Assembly (NCBI GenBank): GCA_043742785.1
Contig: JAYTXU010000063.1
Location: forward strand, 18,012 to 82,011
DNA length: 64,000 nucleotides
DNA from: JACQCF01 sp043742785
Lineage (GTDB): Bacteria; Omnitrophota; Gorgyraeia; Zapsychrales; Fredricksoniimonadaceae
Direction of reading: 5' to 3'
Made by a program: the position numbers and the translations under genes
Notes under the pieces: model-generated
The model's input: only the letters and a program-made list of their open reading frames with translations
Databases searched by the model: none
Told to the model about the DNA's origin: nothing
In this document: in pieces, positions 51,826-59,750 of the stretch
Position numbering within the stretch: position 1 is the stretch's first letter
Layout of the letters: every line of letters starts with the position of its first letter

Positions 51826-53166
51826 TTGAATCCCTATATTACTAATACTGAATCAGAAATCAAAGAGATGCTTTCTGTGATGGGTTTGAAGTCTATCGAT
51901 GAGCTCTTTGCTGATATTAAGCCCCAACATCGTCCTAAATCTTTTGATTTTCCTGAAGGTCTTTCTGAATTTGATTGCATGCATCGCCTCACGCAGTTGT
52001 CCTTAAAAAATAATGTGCATTTAAAGCCTTTTATAGGTGGCGGTTATTACGATCATTATGTTCCTACTGCTGTTAGCGCTCTTATTTCTCGAGGGGAATT
52101 TTATACGGCTTACACGCCTTATCAGCCTGAATGTGCACAAGGTACATTACAGACTTTATTTGAGTATCAGAGTCATATGTGTGCTTTGACAGGGATGGAA
52201 GTGTCTAATGCTTCTTTGTATGACGGGGGTACAGCCTTGTATGAAGCGATGATGATGGCTATTCGTATTACAGGTAGGGATAAAATTATTATTGACGGTG
52301 GCGTTAGTCCTATTTACCGCAAGATATTAAGAACTTATACCCATCATTTACATTATCAATTTGAAAAAACTCCTGTTATTCATGGTCAATCGAGTCGCGA
52401 AGAAATATTTAAGCGTTTAAATAAGAACACAGCTGCTGTTATTCTACAAAATCCTAATTTCTTTGGAGCTATTGATGATTTTACGGACATCATTAAAAAA
52501 GCGCATGAGGTAGGAGCGTTGGTGATTATGAGCGTATATCCAATTTCTTTGGGACTTCTTAAAACTCCTGGAGAAATGGGAGCGGATATTGTCACCGGTG
52601 AAGGGCAGTCATTAGGGTTGTCTTTAAATTTCGGAGGCCCGTATTTAGGTTTTATATGTGCTAAAAAACAATACATACGTAAAATGCCAGGTCGTATTGT
52701 TGGTCAAACGGTGGATTCAAAAGGCAGGCGTTGTTTTGTGAATACATTGCAAGCTCGTGAACAGCATATCCGTCGAGAGAAGGCTACATCAAATATTTGT
52801 ACTAATGTGTCTTTGTGTGCTTTACAGGCTGCAATTTTTATGTCGATGATTGGTAAGGGAGGTTTGAAGGAAATGGCGCAGTTAAACTTAGATAAAGCGG
52901 AGTATGCTAAATCTTGTTTAGAAAAGATTAAAGGTGTTGAGGTGAAGCGTTCTTCGCCGACATTTAATGAGTTTACAGTAGTTTTGCCTAAAGATGCATC
53001 AGAAGTTGTAGGGCGAATGATTGAAAAAGGTTTTGCAGCTGGATTTCCTTTAGGGCGTTACTATAAAGGCATGGAGAAATATTTATTGGTAGCTGTTACA
53101 GAAAAACGTACAAAAGAAGAAATTGATAGTTATTCCAAGTCATTATCTGAGGTTTTATGGAATTAA
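51826..53166 (+). CDS. gcvPA: Glycine dehydrogenase subunit 1
   Basis: This is the non-PLP-lysine half of the split P protein. A TTG start after TAGGAA gives 446 residues: GGGYYDHYVPTAVSALISRGEFYTAYTPYQPE (segments about 66-98), SLYDGGTALYEA, FGGPYLGFI, RQTVD-like VGQTVDSKGRR and NICTN. The split P protein is typical of many non-proteobacterial lineages. It overlaps gcvPB by ten bases, as expected for a 1:1 complex. Confidence 0.96.
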   Translation: MNPYITNTESEIKEMLSVMGLKSIDELFADIKPQHRPKSFDFPEGLSEFDCMHRLTQLSLKNNVHLKPFIGGGYYDHYVPTAVSALISRGEFYTAYTPYQPECAQGTLQTLFEYQSHMCALTGMEVSNASLYDGGTALYEAMMMAIRITGRDKIIIDGGVSPIYRKILRTYTHHLHYQFEKTPVIHGQSSREEIFKRLNKNTAAVILQNPNFFGAIDDFTDIIKKAHEVGALVIMSVYPISLGLLKTPGEMGADIVTGEGQSLGLSLNFGGPYLGFICAKKQYIRKMPGRIVGQTVDSKGRRCFVNTLQAREQHIRREKATSNICTNVSLCALQAAIFMSMIGKGGLKEMAQLNLDKAEYAKSCLEKIKGVEVKRSSPTFNEFTVVLPKDASEVVGRMIEKGFAAGFPLGRYYKGMEKYLLVAVTEKRTKEEIDSYSKSLSEVLWN

Positions 53167-54620
53167 TCTTCGAAAAATCAGTTAAAGGTCGCCGGGGTTT
53201 TCGTTTTGGAAATTCTGATGTACCAATTAAATCTCAAGTATCTCTTAAGTATGCACGTAAAGAGGAGGCTCTTTTGCCAGAGGTATCTGAGTTAGATACA
53301 GTGCGTCATTACACCCATTTATCGCAGCAGAATTTCTCCATCGACACTCATTTTTATCCTCTAGGCTCTTGCACGATGAAGTATAATCCGAAATTTACGG
53401 AAAGCATTGCTCGTTTAGCTGGTTTTGCAGATTTACATCCTCTTTTACCTCAATTAGAAGGAGGGGAAAGTTTAACTCAAGGATCTTTAGAAGTTCTTTA
53501 TGAAATTGAACAGTGGATGTGTGAGATGACTGGGTTTAGCGCATTTACATTACAACCCTTAGCAGGCGCGCATGGTGAGTTAACAGGAATTATGCTTATG
53601 GCGGCCTATCATAAATCTAAAGGGAATACCAAAAAGAAATACGTGATTATTCCTGATTCTGCGCATGGAACCAATCCAGCGAGCGCTGCTGTAGCTGGCT
53701 ATGAAACAATTTCAATTCCCTCCAATAAAGATGGTGGGATGGATTTAGATGCGCTTAAAGCGGCTATTAATGATGAAGTGGCCGGTCTTATGATGACTGT
53801 TCCTTCAACTTATGGAGTTTTTGAAGCTAATATTGAAGAAATTTCTAAACTGATTCATTCTGTTGATGGAATTATGTATTATGACGGGGCTAATCTTAAT
53901 GCAGTTTTAGGTCGTTGCCGTCCAGGTGACGTGGGTTTTGATGTGATGCATATCAATACACATAAAACTTTTACAACTCCTCATGGTGGAGGCGGGCCAG
54001 GTGCAGGACCAGTGGGGGTTAACTCTAAACTTGAGAAATTCTTGCCGATTTCCAGAGTTATTAAGAAAGTTGATGGAACTTTCGCTCTAAACTACGATTA
54101 TCCAGATTCTATTGGGTATATTGCTTCTTTCTATGGAAATTTTGCATTACTGGTGAGAGCTTATGCGTATATGTTGATGTTAGGTAAGGAAGGGCTTAAA
54201 CAAACCACGGATCATGCGGTTTTAAATGCAAATTACATTATGGCTAAACTTAAAGGTCATTATCAACTATGTTTTGATCGCTTCTGCATGCATGAAAGTG
54301 TTTTTTCCGCTTCTCTTCAAGCTCAGCGGGGTGTACATGCTATAGATATTGCTAAATTTTTAATTGATCAAAAAATTCATCCTCCAACTGTTTATTTTCC
54401 TATTAGTGTGCCTGAAGCTATTATGATTGAGCCGACGGAAACAGAATCCAAGCAAACGATGGATCATTTTATTGGTAAAATGATTGAGGCGGATGAATTA
54501 TCAAGGATTAATCCAGAAGCTTTTAAAGAATTCCCTAAAACAATGCCTATTTCTCGTCCTGATGAAGTTAAGGCGGCGAGAGATATAAAAACCTCGTATT
54601 TCTTACCTGATGCAGGTTAA
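53157..54620 (+). CDS. gcvPB: Glycine dehydrogenase subunit 2
   Basis: This subunit holds the pyridoxal phosphate of the P protein. The 487-residue product has YPLGSCTMKYNPK, PLAGAHGELTG, HGTNPASAAVAGY and the PLP lysine in NTHKTF (Lys270) followed by PHGGGGPGAGPVGV. The C-terminal FPISVPEAIMIEPTETESK is also conserved. Full length. It overlaps the lipoate ligase by 11 bases. Confidence 0.97.
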   Translation: MELIFEKSVKGRRGFRFGNSDVPIKSQVSLKYARKEEALLPEVSELDTVRHYTHLSQQNFSIDTHFYPLGSCTMKYNPKFTESIARLAGFADLHPLLPQLEGGESLTQGSLEVLYEIEQWMCEMTGFSAFTLQPLAGAHGELTGIMLMAAYHKSKGNTKKKYVIIPDSAHGTNPASAAVAGYETISIPSNKDGGMDLDALKAAINDEVAGLMMTVPSTYGVFEANIEEISKLIHSVDGIMYYDGANLNAVLGRCRPGDVGFDVMHINTHKTFTTPHGGGGPGAGPVGVNSKLEKFLPISRVIKKVDGTFALNYDYPDSIGYIASFYGNFALLVRAYAYMLMLGKEGLKQTTDHAVLNANYIMAKLKGHYQLCFDRFCMHESVFSASLQAQRGVHAIDIAKFLIDQKIHPPTVYFPISVPEAIMIEPTETESKQTMDHFIGKMIEADELSRINPEAFKEFPKTMPISRPDEVKAARDIKTSYFLPDAG

Positions 54621-55335
54621 AGATTTTTCATTCGAAACTCCGCAGGAAAACATTCTCTACGATGAACTTCTTTTACAATTAGCGGATAAACAATCCCAAG
54701 GGGAGTTTTTGCGTTTTTGGCAATCGTCTGAGTTTTTTATTGTTTTAGGAAGTGTTGGTAAAGAAAAGGAAGATATTTGGCTTGAAAGAGCAGCTCAAGA
54801 TCATATTCCTGTTTTACGCCGTACTTCCGGTGGTGGCACCGTCCTACAGGGTAAAGGCTGTTTGAATTACACTCTTGTTTTAGATAAGCAAAGACATCCC
54901 GATCTAAATGATTTGAGAAAATCGTATATTTGGATTAGCGCTAAAGTAATTGAAGCTCTTAAGAATTGCTCTGTGGAAGCTGTTTTTAGACCAATTTCAG
55001 ATATTGCTTTAGCAGGGAGTGAAAAGAAGTTTTCAGGGAATGCACAACATAGAGGAAAAAATTTTATTTTGCATCATGGAACTATTCTTTGTGATTTTGA
55101 TTTGAATTATATTGACCGTTATTTAAGAATGCCTAAAGATATTCCTGAATATCGCAAGAATCGACCACATAAAGATTTTCTAACCAATACCTATATTGTG
55201 CCTAAGCAATTTAAGCAGGCATTAGTTCAAGTTTTTGGCTTAAAAGGAATGCAGGAATCACAAAGTCTTACCCCGCAAGAGCTTTCAGCTCTTAAAGAAC
55301 TTCTTCAAGAGCGGTCGGTCTTGGTTAACTATTAA
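54610..55335 (+). CDS. Lipoate-protein ligase family enzyme
   Basis: The 241-residue product of the LplA/LipB/BPL fold has LRRTSGGGTVLQGKGCLNYTL (RR-GGG loop, about 76-96), the catalytic Lys in KKFSGNAQHR and HHGTILCDFDL. It would attach lipoate or octanoate to the GcvH lysine. Coupling to gcvPB supports this. It lacks the extra C-terminal accessory domain of E. coli LplA, so it may be an octanoyl- or amidotransferase of the LipM/LipL type. Confidence 0.85.
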   Translation: MQVKDFSFETPQENILYDELLLQLADKQSQGEFLRFWQSSEFFIVLGSVGKEKEDIWLERAAQDHIPVLRRTSGGGTVLQGKGCLNYTLVLDKQRHPDLNDLRKSYIWISAKVIEALKNCSVEAVFRPISDIALAGSEKKFSGNAQHRGKNFILHHGTILCDFDLNYIDRYLRMPKDIPEYRKNRPHKDFLTNTYIVPKQFKQALVQVFGLKGMQESQSLTPQELSALKELLQERSVLVNY

Positions 55336-55376
55336 AAAGTTAGTGAATATTTAACTAAACATGTTAACATCTTAGA

Positions 55377-56612
55377 ATGTTTTCGCGCCTAGTCAGTATA
55401 TTTATTAGCGTTTTAATTCTTTCTTCTTTTTCTTCCACGACAAGTTGGGCCAGCAAGAAAAATCCTAAAGATTATCAAGAATATATTTCTTATTTTGAGA
55501 AAGTTTATAATACTTTTGAAACCAATTATTATTTGCCTCCTGATAGGAAAATCTTTGATAATTTTCTTACTAAATTTAAAACTAAAATATATGCTCAGTT
55601 TAAGAGTGAAGGCAAAAGTAGTGATTACGTTAAATGGCGAAGTGCTTGGGTTTTAGTTGATTCTTTAAAATCAAAAGATGATCGTTTTTCCCAGTTATAT
55701 CCTCCTAAACCAGCAGAGAAATTTAAACAAGAAGCCTTAGGTCAAACGATTGATTTAGGTGTTGAGGGTAAAAAAACGGATGCTGGATTTTTGATTATGC
55801 GCATGGAGCCTCGTTCGGATGCTTATGAAAAAGGTTTAAGAGAGAATGATTTGCTGATAGCCATTGATGGAGTAGATATTAAATCTTTGGGTCAAGCTGA
55901 TATTGATAAGAAGTTAACACCATTGATTAATACAAATGTAAAATTAACTTATTTTGAACATGGTACGAATCAATCCAAGGTGTTGGAAGTTGTTAGTAAG
56001 GAATATTTTAAACAAATGGTTTTTTTAAGACCAGTTGCGGTTCCAGGAGTATTTGATATAGAGATTCAGCATTTCAATCGGGCGACGGCAGAAGATTTAT
56101 TTCGGTATTTACAGTTTATTGAACAACAAAATCCCAAAGGTTTAGTGATTGATTTGCGTGGTAATCCCGGAGGCCCGCCATTAGCTGCTCGTGAAATTTC
56201 TTCGATGTTTTTAAAAGGTGGAGATGAACTTGTTTATTTTCAGAAGCGAGGACAAGAAAAAGCTGATTTAGATATTCCTGCGATTCCTGATCAATATAAA
56301 TTCAAAGAACCTATTGTTATTTTAGTGAATGATCAAAGTGGAAGTTGTTCGGAACTTTTTGCAGGAATTATGCAGTATTATAAAAGAGCAGTCATTCTTG
56401 GTGTTAATACAGCAGGGCAGATGCTTTTAAAGTCTATGTTTCCTTTAGACGATGGTTCTATGGTAGCTTTAGTTGTTTCCAGAGGGTATTATCCTGATGG
56501 TACTCCGTATAGTTTTAGCGGAGTAACTCCAGATCAAGTTGTTCTTGATTCTTCTAAAGAAGGCTTAGTCAATTTGGCAGCAGCGTATTTAGTTATGAAT
56601 ACCCCTAAATAA
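55377..56612 (+). CDS. S41-type peptidase with PDZ, atypical site
   Basis: The 411-residue exported protein has a signal peptide (1-25), a helical N-terminal region, a PDZ domain (about 125-210) and an S41 domain with GLVIDLRGNPGGPP and NDQSGSCSELFAG. Aligned with CtpA-type enzymes, the nucleophile is Ser323. The usual catalytic Lys 25 residues later (the GKG motif) is Gln348 in TAGQML; a Lys lies five residues further on. It may be an inactive or re-wired relative. It runs in the same direction as the gcv operon, 41 bases after it. Confidence 0.82.
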   Translation: MFSRLVSIFISVLILSSFSSTTSWASKKNPKDYQEYISYFEKVYNTFETNYYLPPDRKIFDNFLTKFKTKIYAQFKSEGKSSDYVKWRSAWVLVDSLKSKDDRFSQLYPPKPAEKFKQEALGQTIDLGVEGKKTDAGFLIMRMEPRSDAYEKGLRENDLLIAIDGVDIKSLGQADIDKKLTPLINTNVKLTYFEHGTNQSKVLEVVSKEYFKQMVFLRPVAVPGVFDIEIQHFNRATAEDLFRYLQFIEQQNPKGLVIDLRGNPGGPPLAAREISSMFLKGGDELVYFQKRGQEKADLDIPAIPDQYKFKEPIVILVNDQSGSCSELFAGIMQYYKRAVILGVNTAGQMLLKSMFPLDDGSMVALVVSRGYYPDGTPYSFSGVTPDQVVLDSSKEGLVNLAAAYLVMNTPK

Positions 56613-56614
56613 TA

Positions 56615-56956
56615 ATGATGCTATTTGTAATTATTATCGTTTTACAATTAATAATCGCTGCGATAGTTGTGTTTGTTCTTAAAAATATCTTGAATCGTGA
56701 ATTAGAAAAGATTGCTATTGAAAAGTTGATGTCTCTAAAATTAAATGAAAATGTTAAAGAGGTTCATATATATTATTTTCAATCTTTGTCGTTAGATGTT
56801 GAAGGGGAGTTTAAGGCTTTAATTCAAAATAAATTCGTTAACAGTAAAATTAATTTTGAACAACTTCAAGATTTAAAGGGCGGGTTGATTATTAAAGTTG
56901 GAGAAGAGGTCTTGGATTTTAGTTTATCTTCTCGATTGGAAAATCTTTGGTCATGA
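56615..56956 (+). CDS. Membrane protein with ATP-synthase delta-like end
   Basis: The 113-residue product has an N-terminal helix (1-22) followed by a charged helix, as in subunit b. The C-terminus (GGLIIKVGEEVLDFSLSSRLENL) closely follows the end of ATP synthase delta/OSCP (GG..I.IGD.VID.S...RL..L). No other ATP synthase genes are adjacent. It begins two bases after the S41 gene and ends in an ATGA overlap with the GT2 gene. It is a split or relic subunit, or a protein that borrowed this fold. Confidence 0.6.
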   Translation: MMLFVIIIVLQLIIAAIVVFVLKNILNRELEKIAIEKLMSLKLNENVKEVHIYYFQSLSLDVEGEFKALIQNKFVNSKINFEQLQDLKGGLIIKVGEEVLDFSLSSRLENLWS

Positions 56957-57675
56957 ATGCATTATCAGTGAATATTTTAATTATTGTTCCTGCTTTTAAT
57001 GAGAGCGGAAATGTTTCCCGTACGATTGCTGATATTAAGAAACAGTCCTTACCTTTGGATATTCTAGTTATTGATGATGGCTCAACGGATACTACAGCAG
57101 AAGAAGCTTCTGCTGCTGGAGTAAAGGTTGTTTCTTTGCCTTTTAATTTGGGAATTGGAGGGGCGGTGCAGACAGGTTTTAAATATGCCCTGCAGCATAA
57201 GTATGATATTGCTATACAAATGGATGGGGATGGACAGCATGATGCGAATTATTTGACAAAAATTCTAAATCCTCTTTTAGAAAATAAAGCGGATATGGTT
57301 ATTGGTAGTCGTTTTATTGAAGATAATGGAGGATTTAAATCGTCGTTTACAAGAAGATTGGGGATTGGTTTTTTTGTGCAATTGATTAATACACTTACAG
57401 GTTTAAATATTACTGATCCAACTTCTGGATTTCGAGCTCATAATCGAAGGATGATTGCTATTTTTGCGCGTAATTATCCTTGTGATTTTCCTGAGCCTGA
57501 AGCAATTGTTATGGCTAAACGTTTGGGAGCAAATATTTTTGAAACATCTGTTATAATGCGGAAACGCGAAGATGGGCAAAGTTCAATTCGTCAATTAAAA
57601 AGTTTATACTATATGGTTAAGGTAACTTTTGCTATTTGTTTACACATGATGCGTCCTCCAGAAAGTAAGTCATAA
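56953..57675 (+). CDS. GT2 polyprenyl-phosphate sugar transferase
   Basis: The ATG in the ATGA overlap is preferred to a TTG two codons upstream. The 240-residue GT-A enzyme begins ILIIVPAFNESGNVSRTI and has LVIDDGSTD, the QMDGDGQHD metal-binding motif, GSRF and DPTSGFRAHNRRM. These are features of dolichyl-phosphate mannose synthase-like enzymes. There is no C-terminal membrane region. It may supply polyprenyl-phosphate sugar to the GT-C enzymes in the window. Paired with the DUF2304 protein that follows. Confidence 0.85.
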   Translation: MNALSVNILIIVPAFNESGNVSRTIADIKKQSLPLDILVIDDGSTDTTAEEASAAGVKVVSLPFNLGIGGAVQTGFKYALQHKYDIAIQMDGDGQHDANYLTKILNPLLENKADMVIGSRFIEDNGGFKSSFTRRLGIGFFVQLINTLTGLNITDPTSGFRAHNRRMIAIFARNYPCDFPEPEAIVMAKRLGANIFETSVIMRKREDGQSSIRQLKSLYYMVKVTFAICLHMMRPPESKS

Positions 57676-58028
57676 TGAATATACATATTTTAGCAATCGT
57701 TTTATCTTTGCTTATGTTTTTTTTGGTTTTGGATTTGGTTCGTCGTCATAAATTGACGTTTAAGTATGCGTTAGCCTGGTTGTTGGTAGCGGTTTCAGGA
57801 GTTTTCTTTTCTTTTTTTTATAAATTTCTTTTTAAATTGGCAGTTATCTTAGGTTTTGAGCTTCCCAGTAATTTCATTTTCTTTTCATTATTTTGTGTTT
57901 TTGTATTTTTGAGCCTTGTGATGACTGTTTTTCTTTGTCAACAAAATGGTCGTAATGATACGATGGCTCAGAGAATTGCTTTATTAGAATTTGAAATCAA
58001 GCAATTGAAACAAAAAACATCTCATTAG
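57675..58028 (+). CDS. DUF2304 small membrane protein
   Basis: The 117-residue product has three hydrophobic segments (3-20, 33-52, 63-88) and a coiled-coil-like C-terminus (RIALLEFEIKQLKQK). The RRHKLTFKYALAWLLV segment after the first helix is the DUF2304 signature. The family typically sits beside DPM1-like GT2 genes, as here (TAATG overlap), and probably anchors or regulates that enzyme. Confidence 0.85.
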   Translation: MNIHILAIVLSLLMFFLVLDLVRRHKLTFKYALAWLLVAVSGVFFSFFYKFLFKLAVILGFELPSNFIFFSLFCVFVFLSLVMTVFLCQQNGRNDTMAQRIALLEFEIKQLKQKTSH

Positions 58029-58039
58029 AAAGATTTGTA

Positions 58040-59023
58040 TTGAAAGTTAGCGTTATTATTCCTGCTTATAATGCCCAAAGTACCATTGGTCAAACTCTGA
58101 AGGCTTTAATGGAGCAGGATTATTCAGAAAAATTTGAAATTCTCGTTGTTGATGATGGCTCTAGTGATCAAACGGCTCAAATTATTCGTTCGTTTGCTAA
58201 TGTGCGCTATATTCATCAGCCGAATGCAGGTCCTGCCGCAGCTCGTAATCATGGAGCTAAATTCTCTCAAGGATTTATTTTAGCTTTTACTGATTCAGAT
58301 TGTATTCCACATAAAAATTGGCTTTCACAATTAACACGGGGTTTTATTGCAAAAGATGTGGCTGTTGTGATGGGGAGTTACGGAATTGCTAATAAAGATA
58401 ATTTGTTGGCGTATTGTGTTTATAAAGAAATCGTTTTCCGACATGAGCGATTTTTACCAGATTTTCCTAAAGTATTTGGCAGCTATAACTTTTGTGTTAA
58501 AAAAAACATTTTTGAAAAGGTGGGAGGTTTTGATGAATCTTATCGTAATGCCAGTGGGGAAGATAACGATTTGAGTTATAGAATTTTTTCCTCAGGGGCG
58601 CGTATTTATTTTGAGCGCAAAGCTTTAGTAGATCACTACCATCCGATCTTGGTGGGTAACTATCTTAAGGAGCAATTTCGCCATGGATTTTGGCGGGTTA
58701 AGATGTATGCATCTCATCCTTCCATGGCGCAAGGGGATGGGTATACTTTTTGGAAAGATATTGTTGAGGTTCTTTGGAGCTTCTGTTGTTTGGTTGGAAT
58801 TGTCCTAAGTCCTTTTGGTTTCTTAACTTTCACAACATTGGTTTGTTTTTTAATTCTTCCATTTTTGTTTTTTGAAATTCTTTTTGCACGATTTATGCTT
58901 CGCCATGTTCAAAAAGAAATTTTTTGGGGAATTATTATGTTTTTAAGAAGCTTTAGCAGGGTTTTTGGTTTATCGACGGGTATTTTATCATTTTTTGGTG
59001 AAAGATTCTCAAATAAACCTTGA
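58040..59023 (+). CDS. GT2 glycosyltransferase with membrane tail
   Basis: A TTG start after AGAAAG gives 327 residues. The GT-A domain shows VIIPAYNAQSTIGQTL, VVDDGSSDQT, NAGPAAARNHGAK and FTDSDC, then ASGEDNDLSYRI as acceptor/base motif. Hydrophobic segments at about 238-285 and a basic C-terminus suggest membrane association. Likely role is surface glycan assembly; the sugar is unknown. The stop codon lies within the first of two ACCT-GAAA-CAGGT inverted repeats. Confidence 0.85.
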   Translation: MKVSVIIPAYNAQSTIGQTLKALMEQDYSEKFEILVVDDGSSDQTAQIIRSFANVRYIHQPNAGPAAARNHGAKFSQGFILAFTDSDCIPHKNWLSQLTRGFIAKDVAVVMGSYGIANKDNLLAYCVYKEIVFRHERFLPDFPKVFGSYNFCVKKNIFEKVGGFDESYRNASGEDNDLSYRIFSSGARIYFERKALVDHYHPILVGNYLKEQFRHGFWRVKMYASHPSMAQGDGYTFWKDIVEVLWSFCCLVGIVLSPFGFLTFTTLVCFLILPFLFFEILFARFMLRHVQKEIFWGIIMFLRSFSRVFGLSTGILSFFGERFSNKP

Positions 59024-59030
59024 AACAGGT
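59017..59030. repeat. Inverted repeat ACCT(T)GAAACAGGT, copy 1
   Basis: ACCT and AGGT arms flank TGAAAC. It overlaps the stop codon of the GT2 gene. A second, perfectly symmetrical copy lies about 115 bases downstream. Confidence 0.5.
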
Positions 59031-59052
59031 ATGTGCTATGTTAAGATTAACA

Positions 59053-59092
59053 CATATATAAATAGATTAATTCATATATAGATGGATTAATT
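59053..59092. repeat. Two tandem 20-base repeats
   Basis: CATATATAAATAGATTAATT is followed directly by CATATATAGATGGATTAATT, with two differences. It lies in the 139-base space before the secretin operon. Confidence 0.7.
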
Positions 59093-59144
59093 TTCTAAAA
59101 ATCTGTGTTTGAGAGTAGAAAAATATTGATTTACGTTCGATAAA

Positions 59145-59157
59145 ACCTGAAACAGGT
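59145..59157. promoter_or_regulatory. Inverted repeat ACCTGAAACAGGT, copy 2
   Basis: Five-base arms ACCTG/CAGGT flank AAA. It ends five bases before the ATG of the GspC/PilP-like gene and would cover its ribosome-binding site. It could be an operator or an RNA hairpin that limits translation. Confidence 0.45.
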
Positions 59158-59162
59158 GTCTT

Positions 59163-59750
59163 ATGACTAAAGAAACAGCAGAACAAAAGTTGTTAAAAGC
59201 TCTTCAGAAGAAGTCAGGGATTCCCGTTGCTATATCGACGAAAAATGTGCCTGCTAACAAAAATTCTAAATTTTCATTATCTATTTTCGACCTTAATAAA
59301 ATCTTATTCTTAGGAGTTGTCATTTCTTTCGCCATCTTGGTTTTTCAGTTAAATTTGGGGAGATCCTCATTAAGTAAAAATAAGAATTTTCTGGATGAAA
59401 CAAAGAATGTTTCTCATCAAGAAGAGACGGTTGTTCCGCAATTAAAGAATGTTAAATTTTATATCGATAGTTTTGGCAATCGTAATATCTTTAAACCTTA
59501 TGATATTTCTTTGGGAAAAGCAACACAGGCTCAGCCCAATTTGTCTAAACGTTTAACTAAGTATAAGCTCGTTGGAGTGTCTTGGCTTGATCTTCCGGAA
59601 TCAGTTTCTGTTATGATCGAAGACACTAAGAATAAAACGACATATTTTCTTAAGAATGGCGAACAGGTTGAAGGTGTAACGGTTAAGACCATTTATACAG
59701 ATAGAGTAGTTTTCAGTTATGAAAATGAGGAGACGACAATTAAGCTATGA
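59163..59750 (+). CDS. GspC/PilP-like inner-membrane protein
   Basis: The 195-residue product has a cytosolic Lys-rich N-terminus, one membrane helix (about 47-65) and a periplasmic part. The latter ends in an HR-like beta domain: YKLVGVSWLDLPESVSVMIEDTKN followed by KNGEQVEGVTVKTIYTDRVVFSYENEE. This matches the pattern of GspC/PilP domains, which dock onto secretins. The secretin gene overlaps its end by four bases. Sequence similarity alone is weak; context carries the call. Confidence 0.7.
   Translation: MTKETAEQKLLKALQKKSGIPVAISTKNVPANKNSKFSLSIFDLNKILFLGVVISFAILVFQLNLGRSSLSKNKNFLDETKNVSHQEETVVPQLKNVKFYIDSFGNRNIFKPYDISLGKATQAQPNLSKRLTKYKLVGVSWLDLPESVSVMIEDTKNKTTYFLKNGEQVEGVTVKTIYTDRVVFSYENEETTIKL

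Noticed and set aside
59053..59092. Tandem 20-base repeats considered as a CRISPR fragment
   Set aside because: There are only two units, no spacers and no cas genes.
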